Below the pieces are notes generated by a model. That model was not told the DNA's origin. It worked only from the letters and a program-made list of their open reading frames with translations, and did no database searches. A stretch of 64,000 nt of DNA from Trichoplax adhaerens. Taxonomy: Eukaryota; Placozoa; Uniplacotomia; Trichoplacea; Trichoplacidae. Shown here in pieces: positions 36,101-50,500 of the stretch. Location of the stretch: assembly GCF_000150275.1 (NCBI RefSeq), contig NW_002060947.1:3464980-3528979 (forward strand), in the 5' to 3' direction. The position numbers were made by a program, and so were the translations under genes. Positions within the stretch are counted from its first letter, which is position 1. Each line of letters begins with the position of its first letter.

Positions 36101-39100
36101 ATATGCACGATAAAGCGAAGGTAACCAGCATTATGATACTGTATAGTTGGATTACTTGGTAGTGGTAGTTCTCTTTTATGCTGATATCTAATCATCAAGT
36201 TAACTACAAGTAAAACTACCTACAAGATAAAATCATCCTATAATTACGTTATTGTTTTCAAGCTGTAATTTTGTAAGGTCCTTAATTTGATCTGATTGTA
36301 TACGCGTATTATTAAACTATATAGGGAGAATTAGATAAAATTATTGCATACAGGATGCACATAACTGATCGGTTAGCAAAGGATGTTTTTACATTGGATC
36401 AACTTAATGAGGCTCAGAAGTTGCTACAAGAGTTAAGCGACATGGAAAACACTATAGATGATGTCTTCCTACCAGTTGAAAGAATGTATAGCTTATTAAG
36501 GTACAGTCTCAACCTTAAATGAAATTCATTGTCAGTCATCGTGTTACAAAATCGCCTTTATTTCTTACTTCAAATGCAACTGCAGTAGCTAAAATTTTTT
36601 CTTGTATTGGATTTCCTAGACAATTTAACCTGCGATTGCCAAGATCTGAAGTACAAGAAGTAAGAAATTTAAGAGAAGAGTGGCAAAAATTATTACTTTT
36701 AGCTGAAAAGGTATGTTGCAATACTATACCGTATTCACACAGACGATTAATGAGCATACGTATACGGGAAAAGATTCGGACTAATATCCTGTTTATGCAC
36801 GATGCGCAGGTACGATATCAACTTATGGTTACGCACAGGACAGCCTTTGAGCAAGAGCTAGATAAGCAGATCAAGGTAACAGATTAGTTTGCTATCCGTA
36901 TATGGTGACTTCCTATTTATTTTGTAACTGTTTATATTGGCTAACTAATATCATTATGAAATTATTCAATAATATAATTAGCGAGAAACGAATAAATTTA
37001 TTCATTTACTTACATAACAGGCATTCGTCGTTGATGTAATTCAATTCCGCAATAGTTTTGATGCTCAAGGCCCCGCTATTCCTGGCATTAGGCCAGCGGA
37101 GGCTGTTAAGAGATTAATAGAATTTCAAGACGAATTTCAAAAGTATGACGAAAAGCGCCGAATTTTAGATGCCGTACAAAAACTATTTGGAAAACCGCCA
37201 GTATCATTTCCGGACTTGGACAAAACCGGAGAGGTAAATATATTACATTAGAATGACGTATTTCTACAAGTAGTACAATAATTGATACTTTTCCATAATT
37301 TTGATCTCTTCACACCTTACGTTTCAGGAATTGCATTTACTGGATTTATTATATAGTTTATTTCAGCGATTCTTAGCATTTGATGCCGAGTAAGTATTAG
37401 AGAAGCTAAGCATCTTATTAATGTCTAGAAATATAATTGATAGTAATTAAGTCTACTTTTCCAGTGCTGTTGTACAGATTCCAATATTAAGTCAAAGCAT
37501 GTTTCATTCGTAGGTTTCGAGAAAGATTATGGGCAAAGGCGGACTTAGATAACGCTCATCGACAGGTTAAAACATAAGTTGCTACTACAGCACTGCGATA
37601 GTACCAATTTATAATATACGCAAAATAGCATAATCAATCTCTTACTTAACTAAACTAAACTCGTACGCGCTCTAATAGATGGAAGTCTTCTGGAACGAAT
37701 GTTTAAAACTTCCAGAACAAATCAAGGGTTGGTCTTCTTACAAGGAACTGAAAGGATTAATTGACGGCTATTTGGCTCTTTTCCCAGTGTTACACCGTCT
37801 TGCATCTAAAGTAATATAATTAATATAATAGTCTAGATAGATTCAAAAACTTAATCTTTATAATTAGTAAAGGTATCTTGATCATCTACGGTGTTATAAT
37901 TTAAATACATACTGCAGATATTGCTATATGCTGTAATTATTAATAGATACTGCAAATAGTAATGCAATTACTAAATGTTCGCATTTATGCATATCACAAT
38001 CAGCATAAAAGAGCCTGATAGCAATAATATTCAAGTATACCATCTTTGTCTTCAATAATTAATGAATCCAAGTACAAACATATATAATATCCCAGCAACT
38101 ATCACTTATGTACGATAGGAAATACGTAATCGTCATTGGTTAGATGTCATGGTTGCAACAGGTTCATCCTTTCAGCTGGAAGCAAACGTTTTTAAATTGA
38201 AGCATCTGTTAGATATTGGTTTACTCAGGTACGAAATATTTCATTTAAAAATTCGAACGATGCACTTACGTGTGATTATTGTATTAAATTTGCAGTTGTA
38301 TGATGCAATGAATAAATTATATTTAATATAGACATCAGAATGAAATTGGCGAAATTACTCGATGTGCTAGTCGAGAGTTAGAAATTGAAGAAACATTGAG
38401 GAACATAGAAGAGGAATGGACAGAACAAGTTAGTTAATGAAGGATCATGTTATATTTCTTAAGAATAAGTGATACGGGTACTAAATTTTTTTGCAATTTA
38501 TGATAGGTCCTTGCTTTTGATGAATTTAAGAATCGTGGGTTCTTATGTTTAAGCGCTTCAAATACTCAGACGCTGCTTGAGCAGTTGGATGACTCTCAAG
38601 TTTCGCTGGCCTCTATGCTAACTTCTCGTCATATTGGTCCTTTAAGAGATGAAGCAGCTTCCTGGGCAACAAAACTAAATAGTGTATCTGAGATTCTAGA
38701 ATTGGTGAGCATAAAACAATTTTGTTTAAACAGCGGTGTTATCTAATCAAATTTTATTACAAAAATAATAAACGATCACCTGTAAGAAGTTCTAGAGTTG
38801 AAATCTAATGTTTTCAGCTTCATCAGCCTTCATGACATTGAATTTCTATGTTTATAGTGGTTATCCGTTCAAGAGTTGTGGCTGAATTTAGAAGCAGTAT
38901 TTTATCAGGCGGAAACAATCAAGGTTATAATTGGCACATCGTTAATAGCCAATTGCTGTTCCTTTAAGACATCTAATAAAAATTAACTTTCACAGGAATT
39001 ACCGCAGGAGGCAAGACGATTTAACAGGATTGATAGAAGTTGGAGCAGGCTTATGAAACAAGCTTACGAAATTAGAAATGTTTTACAGGTATGATGTTTT

Positions 39101-41522
39101 GACGAAGCTTATACAATGCGCAGATGCCATAATAAACCTTCTTAAAGATATCTAGATAATCTTTATACCGACATAAAGATTAGCGAATTAAAATCTTGTC
39201 TATCCTAGTAGCACCTCAATTCAAGTTTTTTACTTGTTCTGACAAAACTAGCAGTTACATATCTCAGATACAACATAATACTATGACTTACTTAGTCTTA
39301 GTTTTCGGTAATACATGCAAGAGACCTGAGAAAATTTATTGTAACCACTGAGGGTTAAATTTGGAATAACATTCTGATTTCTAGTGTTGTTTCCGCGGCG
39401 ATGTCCCTAAATATACCGTGCTAAAGCACTTGCTGGAAGAACTAGAATTATGCTTCAAATCGTTGCTCTCTTATTTGGATCAAAAGCGCAGGGTAAATAT
39501 TATTTTACTCAATACATCCTTTATATTAGGTTATTTACAATATTATGTTATTAATCAATTCTTACTTAAATGGATTATAATAACAGGAATTTCCAAGGTT
39601 TTACTTTGTTTCCGATTCTATCTTACTATCTGTATTGCGATCTGCGCGTACACTTGATTCTGTAAGGCCGCATCTAAGGTAAACCGGCAGCTAGCTATGC
39701 CTGATACGCATTTCGATATTCGTCCTTAGCTGTCGAGAAGCTATACCGTAACTAATTAACATTATTATTCGTCGTAGATCTATCTTTGGTAATATCTCCA
39801 ACTTAAAAATTAATACTGCTGCTCCAATATCGCGTAATAAGAAAGTTTTAGCGCCCTTGGTAAGAATGCATTAATAATCGGTTGAAATGGGAATTGTTAA
39901 CTAAGCTATTTGTCATTGCATTGGTAATAGGATCATCAATCAGAGCACAGTAATGCTCCATCGGCCGCTACTTTTCGTAAAAGAAGTAGCATGGATTTTA
40001 TTCCTATTTCGCTAAAACGGCGTAGCAGTCAAGATATGATAAACATCCCATTTCATAGAAGCTCACAAAATGCCATTTCATCCGGAGTATCCATCGCCAA
40101 TTCTGTTTCTGATGCAGACGGACTATCTGATTCCATTAGTAAAATTTACGCCGTTGTTTCACCTGAATGTGAAACCTTACAATTGTCAACTCAGGTAATA
40201 TTTACTTTGCCGTCATTTTTACGGATTTATTGTTTTATTACTGGATATTGGCGTTTTTTATATGCTTACATAATAAATATAAAATTTTATCCTTAAATTT
40301 CAGGTACCGCTATCTGGTGGTGTTCAAGCCTGGTTAAATGCTTTGTCGACTTCGGTTGAGAAAACACTACTGGAATTAATAAATGATCAAGTCGACGATG
40401 TTCTTGCAATGACATCTATCGATGAATGGGCTTATAAAGTATGCTTAAAGAATTAGAATTAAAATTTTTATAAGCCTACGAATTAGTATTGTACTCTTGC
40501 TTTTCAATTAATAAGATAATACTTACAGTACGCTTAGTTACGGAATGAGTAAAATTATTTTAATCAAAAATGCGATATTAAGTCATAAGGAGTTATAGTA
40601 AGAATTTTTTGATTACTAACAGATTTTAATTTTATTTAGTATCCAGCTCAAGTTGCTCGTCTTGGTTTACAATATTATTGGACTAAGGAATGTGAGCAGG
40701 TAAAATATTCATTTGCTTATATATATATATGTTACGTAGATAGATCAATTCCATGTTCTCAATGAGCTACCAAGAAAATTCCTTGCGCTCATAGCAGTCC
40801 TTAAAAATTTTGACAGGGCATTACTGAGATTAGAACTGAAAGGAAATCTTTGAGTAATACTTCCAGGCGATTTTGGTCCTTTTTAAGTAAAACTACAGTG
40901 ACCATTTCAAGAGTAAACTGGAAGCACGTTGATGAACCTGTAACAAACGTACATCGTCTCCGTCTGGAGACATTACTAGCGGTACTAGAACTAATGCTAC
41001 TCTTTTTATTTTTTACTTTTGCTAAAGTATAACATTGGAATTACTATTTGCGGAAGTCTTACAAATCTTCCTTATACCTATTTTGCTAGTAGACTTAGGT
41101 AACAATTTTTATCTTCTTTTGTAGCATGGCCTTTATATGCGGGATGTTCTAGATGACTTAGCCAAGAAGAAACTGCGTGAGCAGACTGACTTTGAATGGA
41201 AGAAAAACTTAAGATTTTATCACATGAAAGAAGATTCCCATAAAGGTAACATAGCCTTCTTAAGCGATTTTGTTACGATTTGAAGAATAATTCATTATTT
41301 CTTATAACATTTTAACACTTGATAATGAACAAATTTTGAACATGATACGCATTGTGTAATCTGTCTTTATTTCACTGTCACTGTTTAACATCATTAGAAG
41401 AAAAGGTCCCCCAAATTTGGGTTCTTGACACAAAATTTAACTATGGTTTTGAGTTTTATGGATGTATGTCTCCTATTATTATGACGCCTTTAACAGATCG
41501 ATGCTTCCTATCACTTAGCCAG
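30123..41522 (+). other. Dynein exons 1-33: tail and linker
   Basis: Exons: 30123-30790, 30987-31160, 31555-31759, 32024-33154, 33287-33339, 33405-33525, 33626-33748, 33852-34027, 34097-34181, 34330-34659, 34758-35322, 35579-36120, 36325-36500, 36620-36710, 36810-36875, 37021-37233, 37328-37389, 37514-37565, 37679-37810, 38119-38228, 38332-38428, 38507-38704, 38858-38923, 38996-39088, 39385-39492, 39587-39678, 39778-39859, 39931-40194, 40304-40438, 40640-40699, 40817-40981, 41125-41245, 41398-41522. All use GT-AG. The 1,131-base exon holds an acidic, low-complexity region (EEEEDDNNSE near 32800). Exon 28 (39931) is a Ser-rich insertion in the linker. Exon 33 carries the TPLTDRC motif that leads into AAA1. 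Confidence 0.8.
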
Positions 41523-44500
41523 GTATTCGAATATAATAACTTGGATTAAATAATGAAGAGTAAAGAAATCACTAAAGTTTCTTGAGTAAAAAATAAAATA
41601 TATGCGTACATAATTATAAATTAAATCATTAAATAATTCTATTAAGGCTGTTTCAAATCATCGAGGAGCAGCACTTTGTGGCCCTTGGGGCACCGGAAAA
41701 ACGGAAACTATCAAGGTACAGAGTGGATACCTACTGCCTTCGTTTTATTTTAAACATAACTTTGTTTAGAGACATTTTCGTAATATTTAAATTTTTACTC
41801 CATAGGGATTTGCTCATATGTTAGGTGTCTATCTAGTAGCCTTTAGCTGTTCTTTACAATCTGAACCATCCAGCTTAATTCGAATTATCCATGGTCTTGC
41901 ACAGGTATATATATTATTATAGTAACCAATTCTATCCAATTCTGTACAGTACACGTCAGTGTAGGGCTTAAATGAAAAGTATCATATTTCAGGATGGTTG
42001 TTGGGGCTGTTTCGATGATTTTCATAGAGTTCAAGTCTCTACAATTTCTGTACTATCACATCACTTACAAATAATCATGAATGCACTGCGTACGAAAGAA
42101 ATTTTTTGCACTATGCCGGGAGGCATCGAGGTAAATCAGAATATTTATAAGTAATCCCATTATCAGGGCTTTTAGTACCTTATATTTCGTAAAATATATC
42201 AGTATGTTATAAATATAAATTTTTATTTATTTTCTTAACTTAGATTACGATAAACCGAAAAGTTGCCTTCTTTATGACATATGATACTTCATATGGAAAC
42301 CAAGGTGATCATCTATTACCGAGTGATATCCGAACCCTCTTTAGACCTATTGCCTTGACTGCTCCTGATGTTGGTTTAATTCTTCGAGCCTACTGCACTT
42401 CTAAAGGCTTCAAAGCGCCACGAGTTTTGGCAGATAGAATCAAACTGCTATTAAGTATTTCTAAGCATCTAGTGTAAGTATTATGACATATATTCGTTTT
42501 CAAGCTGATAGTTATAATTAAGTAAAGTATGATATTTCGTGCAATGCTGATGCTTTATTTCGTACAATTTTCTTTAAATCTGACGAACATAACTCTGCAA
42601 CCCTTACAGGAAAAGTAATAATCAACATAAGATTAGTTTATCATCCATTCTGTCATGTATCAGCTACGCAGCTAAGCGACGTGATGATTACCAAGCCTTG
42701 CAAAATAACCCTAAAATGGGTGACATTGCTAGATCGAATAGCGCTTCTTCAACGCAGAATCTAGGCGCAAGTAAGCAAAGACATAACCATTAAAGTACAG
42801 AGATAATTATCTCATCATATTTCCTTTTAATATATAATTGCAATATATCCGATTTCAGGCGGTGGTGGATTAAGACCTCGAGCTGAAACTACCAGGAAGA
42901 ATACTCCTTCACAACAATTGTCTCCAGCAATACGTGGAGAACATATGTTTGTTTCACACGCTATCCAAGATCTAATTGTACCTCAGATCTCTCCAGAGGT
43001 ATTAAATACTGCTCTTATTAGATAATGCTTCTAGTTAAACGTTTTCTAATAAATTAAGGCGATAATTATAAATTATGGAAAACACCGATGATTTCCAAAC
43101 TTTGTATTGGATTAATTTTATCATAATTGATTCAATTCACGAATAATTTTATGCATTGCAGTACACTATGCTTACATCGATATTATATAGATATTTCTAT
43201 TGCACCTTTCCTAACATACCTAACTTGGATGTATTATATGCAGTACTTGCATAAATATGAAAAATCTTGCTCTTCTGAAAGACTCTTAATTTGCTAATGT
43301 TGTGTTTAATTTTTCTTTCAATATAAAATTAGAATTTCGCTGTTTTTAACAGCTTACTCCATGATATATTCTATTCTTCCTCTGATCCATACAAACTGGC
43401 TGGTTTCCATGACGGTAGTGGTACTGTTGAAGAGGCATTCATGCAACAGACTCAAAAAAGCGGTCTACATTTTCACGCTCCGTGGGTATCAAAAGCTATG
43501 CAATTGCATAAACTATCGAAAGTTCATCATGGTATGTAAAGAATGTATAACAAATAAAATTTATTAAAGTAGTAAAACTAATGCATTGCAAGTATGAAGA
43601 TGTGTACGATCATATAAACCATAATTTTCAACCAGGAATAACCTCTATAATTCTAATTGCCTTGTTATAATTGCATAAATAGGAGTAGTTGTTGCTGGAC
43701 CACCTGGTAGTGGAAAATCGACAATGATTTCTACACTTATCGATGCGTTATCCCTATGCTCGAAAAATGATCAAGGAGATGGCAGTAAAAAACATATCCA
43801 TCGATTGCAAAAGATTAATCCAACTGCAGTATCAAATTTATCGCTAATGTTCGGTCGGTTGAATGCATCTAACGATTGGGAAGATGGTATATTTACGGCG
43901 TTATGGAGAAAAGCCAATAAAAATTTAGCAACAACAACGTGGTTATGTTTAGATGCAACGCTAGCACCGTATTGGGCCGATAATTTGAACTGCATTATCG
44001 GTAATGGCCGATCTTTGGATCTTTTAAATGGAGAACGCTTATTCCTAAGTGATAACGTCAAAATATTGTTTGAAACTCATGATGTTAGTAATGCTTCCCC
44101 GGCAGTATTTGGACGTACTGGCATAGTCTACGTTGATGATGGCGTATTAGGTTGGGTGCCTTTATCACATGCGTGGTTAGCATCAAGAAACGATCAGGAG
44201 ATTAAAGTCCTACAGCCAGTCTTTAGTGCAATTATTTCAGATGTAACCAATTTTATTAGTTACGACTGCCAAGTTATGGTTAAAGTATGTGAAATTGGCT
44301 TATTTCAAACGTGCTTATCGTTATTAACCGCCTTATTAGAAGAACAAGCCGAGGTAATTGCCGATCTGCATATTGAACGATTATTTCTGTTTTCGGTTAT
44401 ATGGTCTTATGGTATGATTATGAACGATCATGATCGTGGACGATTTAGTAATTTAATGAAAAGTCTATCGACAGCTTTACCAGATTACGATCTAGGAATA

Positions 44501-47500
44501 TCAGTATTTGATTATTATGTAGATGAATCAGGTGAATGGGATCCATGGACATCACGCGTGCCAGAATTTTCACCTGATTCAATGGATTTCTTGGGTGAAA
44601 CTTTTATTGATACTGTTACAACAGTTAAAATTAGCCGTTTAATGGAATTGTCATTTAGTTCTGGCCGTAATGTTTCAATTATTGGACCACCAGGATGTGG
44701 TAAAACAGTGACTGTTAACCGTTTCTTAGATCAGCAAGATGGTTCAAGCATGGTTACAAAACGTATTGTTTTCTCTGGGACTTCCAGTGCCCACGATTTG
44801 CAACATTTTATAGATGAGAATGTTTATCATCGTCAAGGCTTCGTATATGGTGCTAAAGATGGCAAGAAATTATGTTTATTCGTTGATGATCTTAACCTAC
44901 CAACATCCAATAGCGACAAAACAATACAAGAGAGCCATGAATTATTGCGTCAACTATTGGATGATAAGTTAATTTTCAATTATAACAAAATTGGCGATTA
45001 TCGAGTGATTGAAAATTTACAGGTGATTGCTACCGCTACGTCTTCATCATCATCCACTATTAACACTACAACATCAACTATGAAGTCTGTCTTACCAGAT
45101 CGATTAAAACGCCATTTTTCTATTTTTTATTTACAAGAACCAACTGGTAATGCTCTAAATAGTATTATGTCAGGCATAGTTCACGCTAATCTTTACCTCT
45201 ATGAAAGTGTTCTGAATCCAGACTTAATGAATACATTAACTCAGGCATCATGCGATGTTTTAGCACGCATAAAATCAGTTTTACGACCATCACCGGTACC
45301 TGGTCGATATCAGTATTCTTTTAATTTACGTGATCTTAATAGAGTTATTCAAATGTTAAAAAGATTATCCAATCAACCCAGAATTGATGAATTATCAATT
45401 GTATCCTTATGGAAGCATGAACTTGATCGTACTATACGTGATCGTATTTGTCGCAACACTGATTTAAATTGGTATGACGGAACCGTTGTGAAAATCCTTG
45501 AGGAATACTTCCCTAATATTTCCAAGGATGAATTAATACAAGATTATATTACATTCAAATTGGAACCCATACGTAGTCGTACACATACAGGAGCTACCGT
45601 TAAAGATTATATTCAGCCAATCACTAATATGAGTGAAATTATGGGATGGATTCGTGATCAAATGATTACTTACAATGAGGACTTTGGTAATCGCAATTTA
45701 AGCGTTATATTATCGGATTACATCGTCGCTCATGTCGTTCGTTTATTACGAATTTTAAGCTTTAATAACAGGTTAGTTGCAGTTTACCTTTATTGGTATA
45801 ATGTTAAAAATAATATTATGACTCATCTAATTTTTGTAATTTGTTATAGAAGTAATCTTATTAAGGGTGTCGTATAGACTTATCTCTTGTCTTAGATTAA
45901 TTACTAAGTCGGGATAGTATAGGTGTAGTTTAGTTAAGTAATTTTTGTATAGTGCTTTTATTCTACATTAAACTTTTATTGATAATTTAATTCTTTATGC
46001 ATTTTCTTATGTGATATTAATTAACTTTACAGAGGTAATGCTGTCTTAGTCGGACAGGTTGGTAGCCATCTTTCAACTTACGTCCGTTTTGCATTATATG
46101 TTTGTGGTATTCCACAACATCATGTTGATACATCATCCGGAAATACGTTTTATGATGGATTACGCTCAGCTGTTCGATTAACTGGCGCAGAAGGAAAGCG
46201 ATTAGCTATTGTATTAAAAGCTAACGATTTAAAAAATAGTGTTATTATTGATGCCGTCAACAGCATCTTAATTAGTGGTGAATGCTCGAAATTATTTTCT
46301 AATGACGAATTAGATGGCTTATTGCAAGCACTGTCTCACACCTTGAAACGCAATTATTCCAATATGGATACTAATCCAATGGATTTCTTTATCTCACGCG
46401 TTAAATCCAATCTACATATTATTATAACTATACCGCCAACCAACAATTTATTAAAAGTCGCCGCCAATCAATTTCCCGGCTTTATATCGTGTTGTCATAT
46501 GGATTGGCTAATGGACTGGTCAAAGCCATCGTTAATAAGTGAAGCAACGCATTATATTGCTGAATATAGCATCATGGAACATAGTGCTGAAGATATACGA
46601 GGTAAGGTCGTCCATAGTATGGCCGATATCCATGTATTTATGTTGAAGGAGTGTGATCAACTTCCATGGGCGATGGATAAATACAACGCTAATCAAAGTA
46701 ATGATCCTAAACAATGCTTACCGTTTGCTAAAAATGCATTAGTTGAAAGGATAACTACAAAATATGATAAAAAATGGCAGAATCGTAAAGACGTCTTTGT
46801 TGGGCCAAATACATACCGTCGATTCATGAATGCTTTTAAGAAAATCTATACAACGAAACATCAAGAAGCTAATACAACTATACTTAAATTACGTAAAGCA
46901 TTACAGACGCTAGAAAGTACGAAAATCGAAGCTGAATCAACGGCATCGGATATTGAAAAGATGAAATATAATTTACGCTTAGCGACTGATCGTTCTGCTT
47001 CATTACTACAGCAATTAACGATACGAATAACACAATTAGAGAAATTGAAGGCTAAATTAGGTACAGGTGGCAATGTATTAGATGCATTTGCGACTATCAA
47101 TGAGTTAGAGATGGCATCAGAAGTAGAATCAGTGCCGCTACCCTTAGATGATGAAATGGATGAGCTGGATACTGAATTTGAAAAATTACGTCAAATTAAA
47201 TTACGTAAAAAGCATGATAAGTTAATGGAAGACATTACTCGGGCACAAGAAGAAGTCGATGAAGCGAAGAAAGCCTTAAGTGGTGCTAAAAATCAAATAC
47301 GCCATTGGAGAAACAAAATTGATCGTAGTTGCGTTGAACGTTTGCGTGTATTCCAAAATCCACCTTCGCTAGTCGGCACAGTTATGGAAATGACGATGGT
47401 ATTATTAGGAAAGTTGGAACCATCACCAGCTTACTCAATTAACTATAATACATCTAGCTCTAATATCGCTTCAAATACGGGCAATAATTACGACGACGCA

Positions 47501-50500
47501 TATTCATCAATACCGCGTGGCTCTAGCTTTGTAGGAAAATCGAAGCGTGGACGTGATCACACTAATAATGCATCCAATCATAATCGTGTCGACCGTGATC
47601 TATGGAAATCAATTCAATTAGCTATGACTGATTCACAAAAATTTATTGATGCTCTATGGAATATACAGTGGGAAGAAGGTTTAAGTCCTGACAAGTTGGC
47701 AATTATGGAAAATTACTTAGGTAAAAAATCACCTACTAACTTAGCACAAACAAATAATCAATTAACGGGACTAAGCATTACTGAAGAAATGAATCAAAAT
47801 CACCACCATCATCACCCCATCACATCAAATTTACTGGCATCGGGTAGCACATTTTCTCCACGTCGATTATCAAGCTCTACATCAGTAAGTTTTCAAACAG
47901 GAACACAACAAACAGGTGCTGTACCACCTCCTAATATTACTATTGCAGCTGCTAAATATTCATCGGAAGATGCTGCTATCTTAGTTGCATATATTATGGC
48001 ATTAGTTGAATATACATATCAGTATTCACCTGTACGTGAGAAAATTGAGCGATTACAAGAATTATTGATTGAAAAAGAGGAAGATGAAAGGCGTGCTGCG
48101 GAAGAAGAGGATGAAGTTGAACAAGAGGAAGAGCAACGAGAAGAGATACAAATTGAAGATGAATTGTCTATCGATGATTACGACCGTATTGAAGAAGAAG
48201 CACACCAGTTGCAGATTGAATATGACCGTGCAGCTGTCGAAAAGCATATTTTACAAAAGGAATACGATATTAATACACAACGATTGCAAGCAGCTATGGA
48301 AGCCATCAATAGTCTTGAAACACAAACAAAGTTATGGCAAGATCTAGTCGATGAGAATACATCGTTAGATTTACTACTAGCTAATTGTGTTTGTGCTAGT
48401 GCATTTTTAGCCTATTTAGGACCGCTCGGTGCCGATGCACGATCAAATTGCGCTGCTGAGTTTATGCGAGCGTGTATGGGGAATAAATTACCAGTGGCTA
48501 AAAAAGCGATATTTACGGACGTTACCCTAGCTGAATTTGTATTAGGCCAAGCTAATTTAAGGCGTATTGAAGTAAGTGAAAGGCTTCCTAAAGATATTTT
48601 ATCGCAAGAAAACTTCTGCATCTTCAAATACCAAGTTTATTGTAATTCATGGATATTGTTATGTGATCCGCAACGTATCGCATCCACATATGTCGCTGCT
48701 AATGTTGACGACATTACTATAGTTCGCTATAAAGAATTACGTAATCAACTAGATACATGTTTAAATGATGGTAAGGAAATACTAATTACTGACGTAGACA
48801 CCAAGAGTATACTTGAAGATAAACGCTTTTCGATACTATTGCGCCATGCTGATCTATTTGATAAAGAGCGTGAAACATTTAAAATGATGATTGGTGATCA
48901 TGAAGTTGAATGTAATCCACAATTTAGAATGACATTATCAACGTCTTGTCTGCCTATGAATGTACCAGATGAGTTGGCATCTCAATTAAGTGTAATTGAA
49001 TTATCACATTCAACCCAAGGTCTCGAGGAGTTATTATTGGATTTCTTTATGCAAAAAGAGAAAACGCGCATTGATGAAGATAGCACACAAATCGCTGAAG
49101 AAATGATCGCTATCTATAATCGTTTGGAAACGATTGAGCAAAATATGCTAGAATTATTATCATGCAATAATAAATTACTCCACGATCTGACGATGACTAA
49201 AAAATTAACCTCATTAAAGAAAGCTTACGATGAAGCTATTGAAAATCAAGCTAGAGTCAAAGTTAACGAAGATAACATCATTAATACACGGCAGCATTAT
49301 CGACCTGTAGCGAAACGCGGTGCAGTCCTATTTAATGTCTCCAAGCAAATGGCATTAGTAAATCCAATGTATCAGATATCATTAGATCAATTTTTGAACA
49401 TGTATTCAACATCTATATTGCATTCAGATAGAACTGTTGTTAAAGCAGTCGTTGATCGTCTAACACAATTAGTCTTCTTTTCAATCGCGCGTGGCTATTT
49501 CGAAATTGATCAATTTTTATATGCATTGCATTTAGCAATTGAAGTCGAAGGGTCGGAAGGACGTGTTGGCAATCTAGAAAGAGAATATCTTATATCACCG
49601 ACTTTAGCTAATCAACTTATGATGGCTCAAGGTAAACCAGCGGTCTCTGATTTGCCACCAAGTAAACATATGGGTAAAAAACCATTTGAATGGATGTCTG
49701 ATGATCAATATCAGAATTTATTAACATTGGCTTCATATTATGATTGGTTTACTGATTATTTTGAACGCATGACACGTGATGGTCGCGAAACTCAATGGCG
49801 TGCATTATGTGAACATTTAACGCCTGAAAATGCTGCATTACCTGATATTATCGAAGATCGCTTAAAACCAATGCAAAAATTATTAATATTACGCGCAATA
49901 CGCCCTGATCGGCTATTGCAAACTACCGCTGCGTTTGTTGTATCAGTTTTAGGTAAACGCTATGTCGGTGAGGTTGCATGTGATTTGACAACGTCGTACA
50001 AGCAAGGCAATAATCGCCAACCAATGCTACTGGTATTTTCCTCGGAAGCTGAAACTGCTGAACGCTTAGTTTATGATTTTTCTGTCAAACGCGGTATACC
50101 GTTAGTTAATTATAATATGTGCGACTCAATAGCTGAAGAAAGTCGCATTAATAAAGCTGTTCAACGTGGTATGCTCAACGGCCAATGGGTAATGTTACAT
50201 AATGCTCATTATGCACCCCATTTATTAAATACGCTAAATACAATCTTATCGGATACGAAACAAATTGATCCATCATTTAGGTTATGGATATCATCAAAAC
50301 CAAATACGATATTATCACATCAGTTATTACAGTCATCGATTAAATTAGTTGTTGAACCACCTAAGCGCATGAGAGAATCAATATTAAGCTGCTTAAATTG
50401 GATCGAACCGGATACATTCAAAACAAGTCAGCGCTCAGAGTGGATACCGTTATTGCATAATCTGTGCTTACTGCATAGTTCATTGCGCCTACGTACAAGA

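Noticed and set aside
43771-44061. Minus-strand frames opposite the large dynein exons
   Set aside because: These are shadows of the long plus-strand coding exons.
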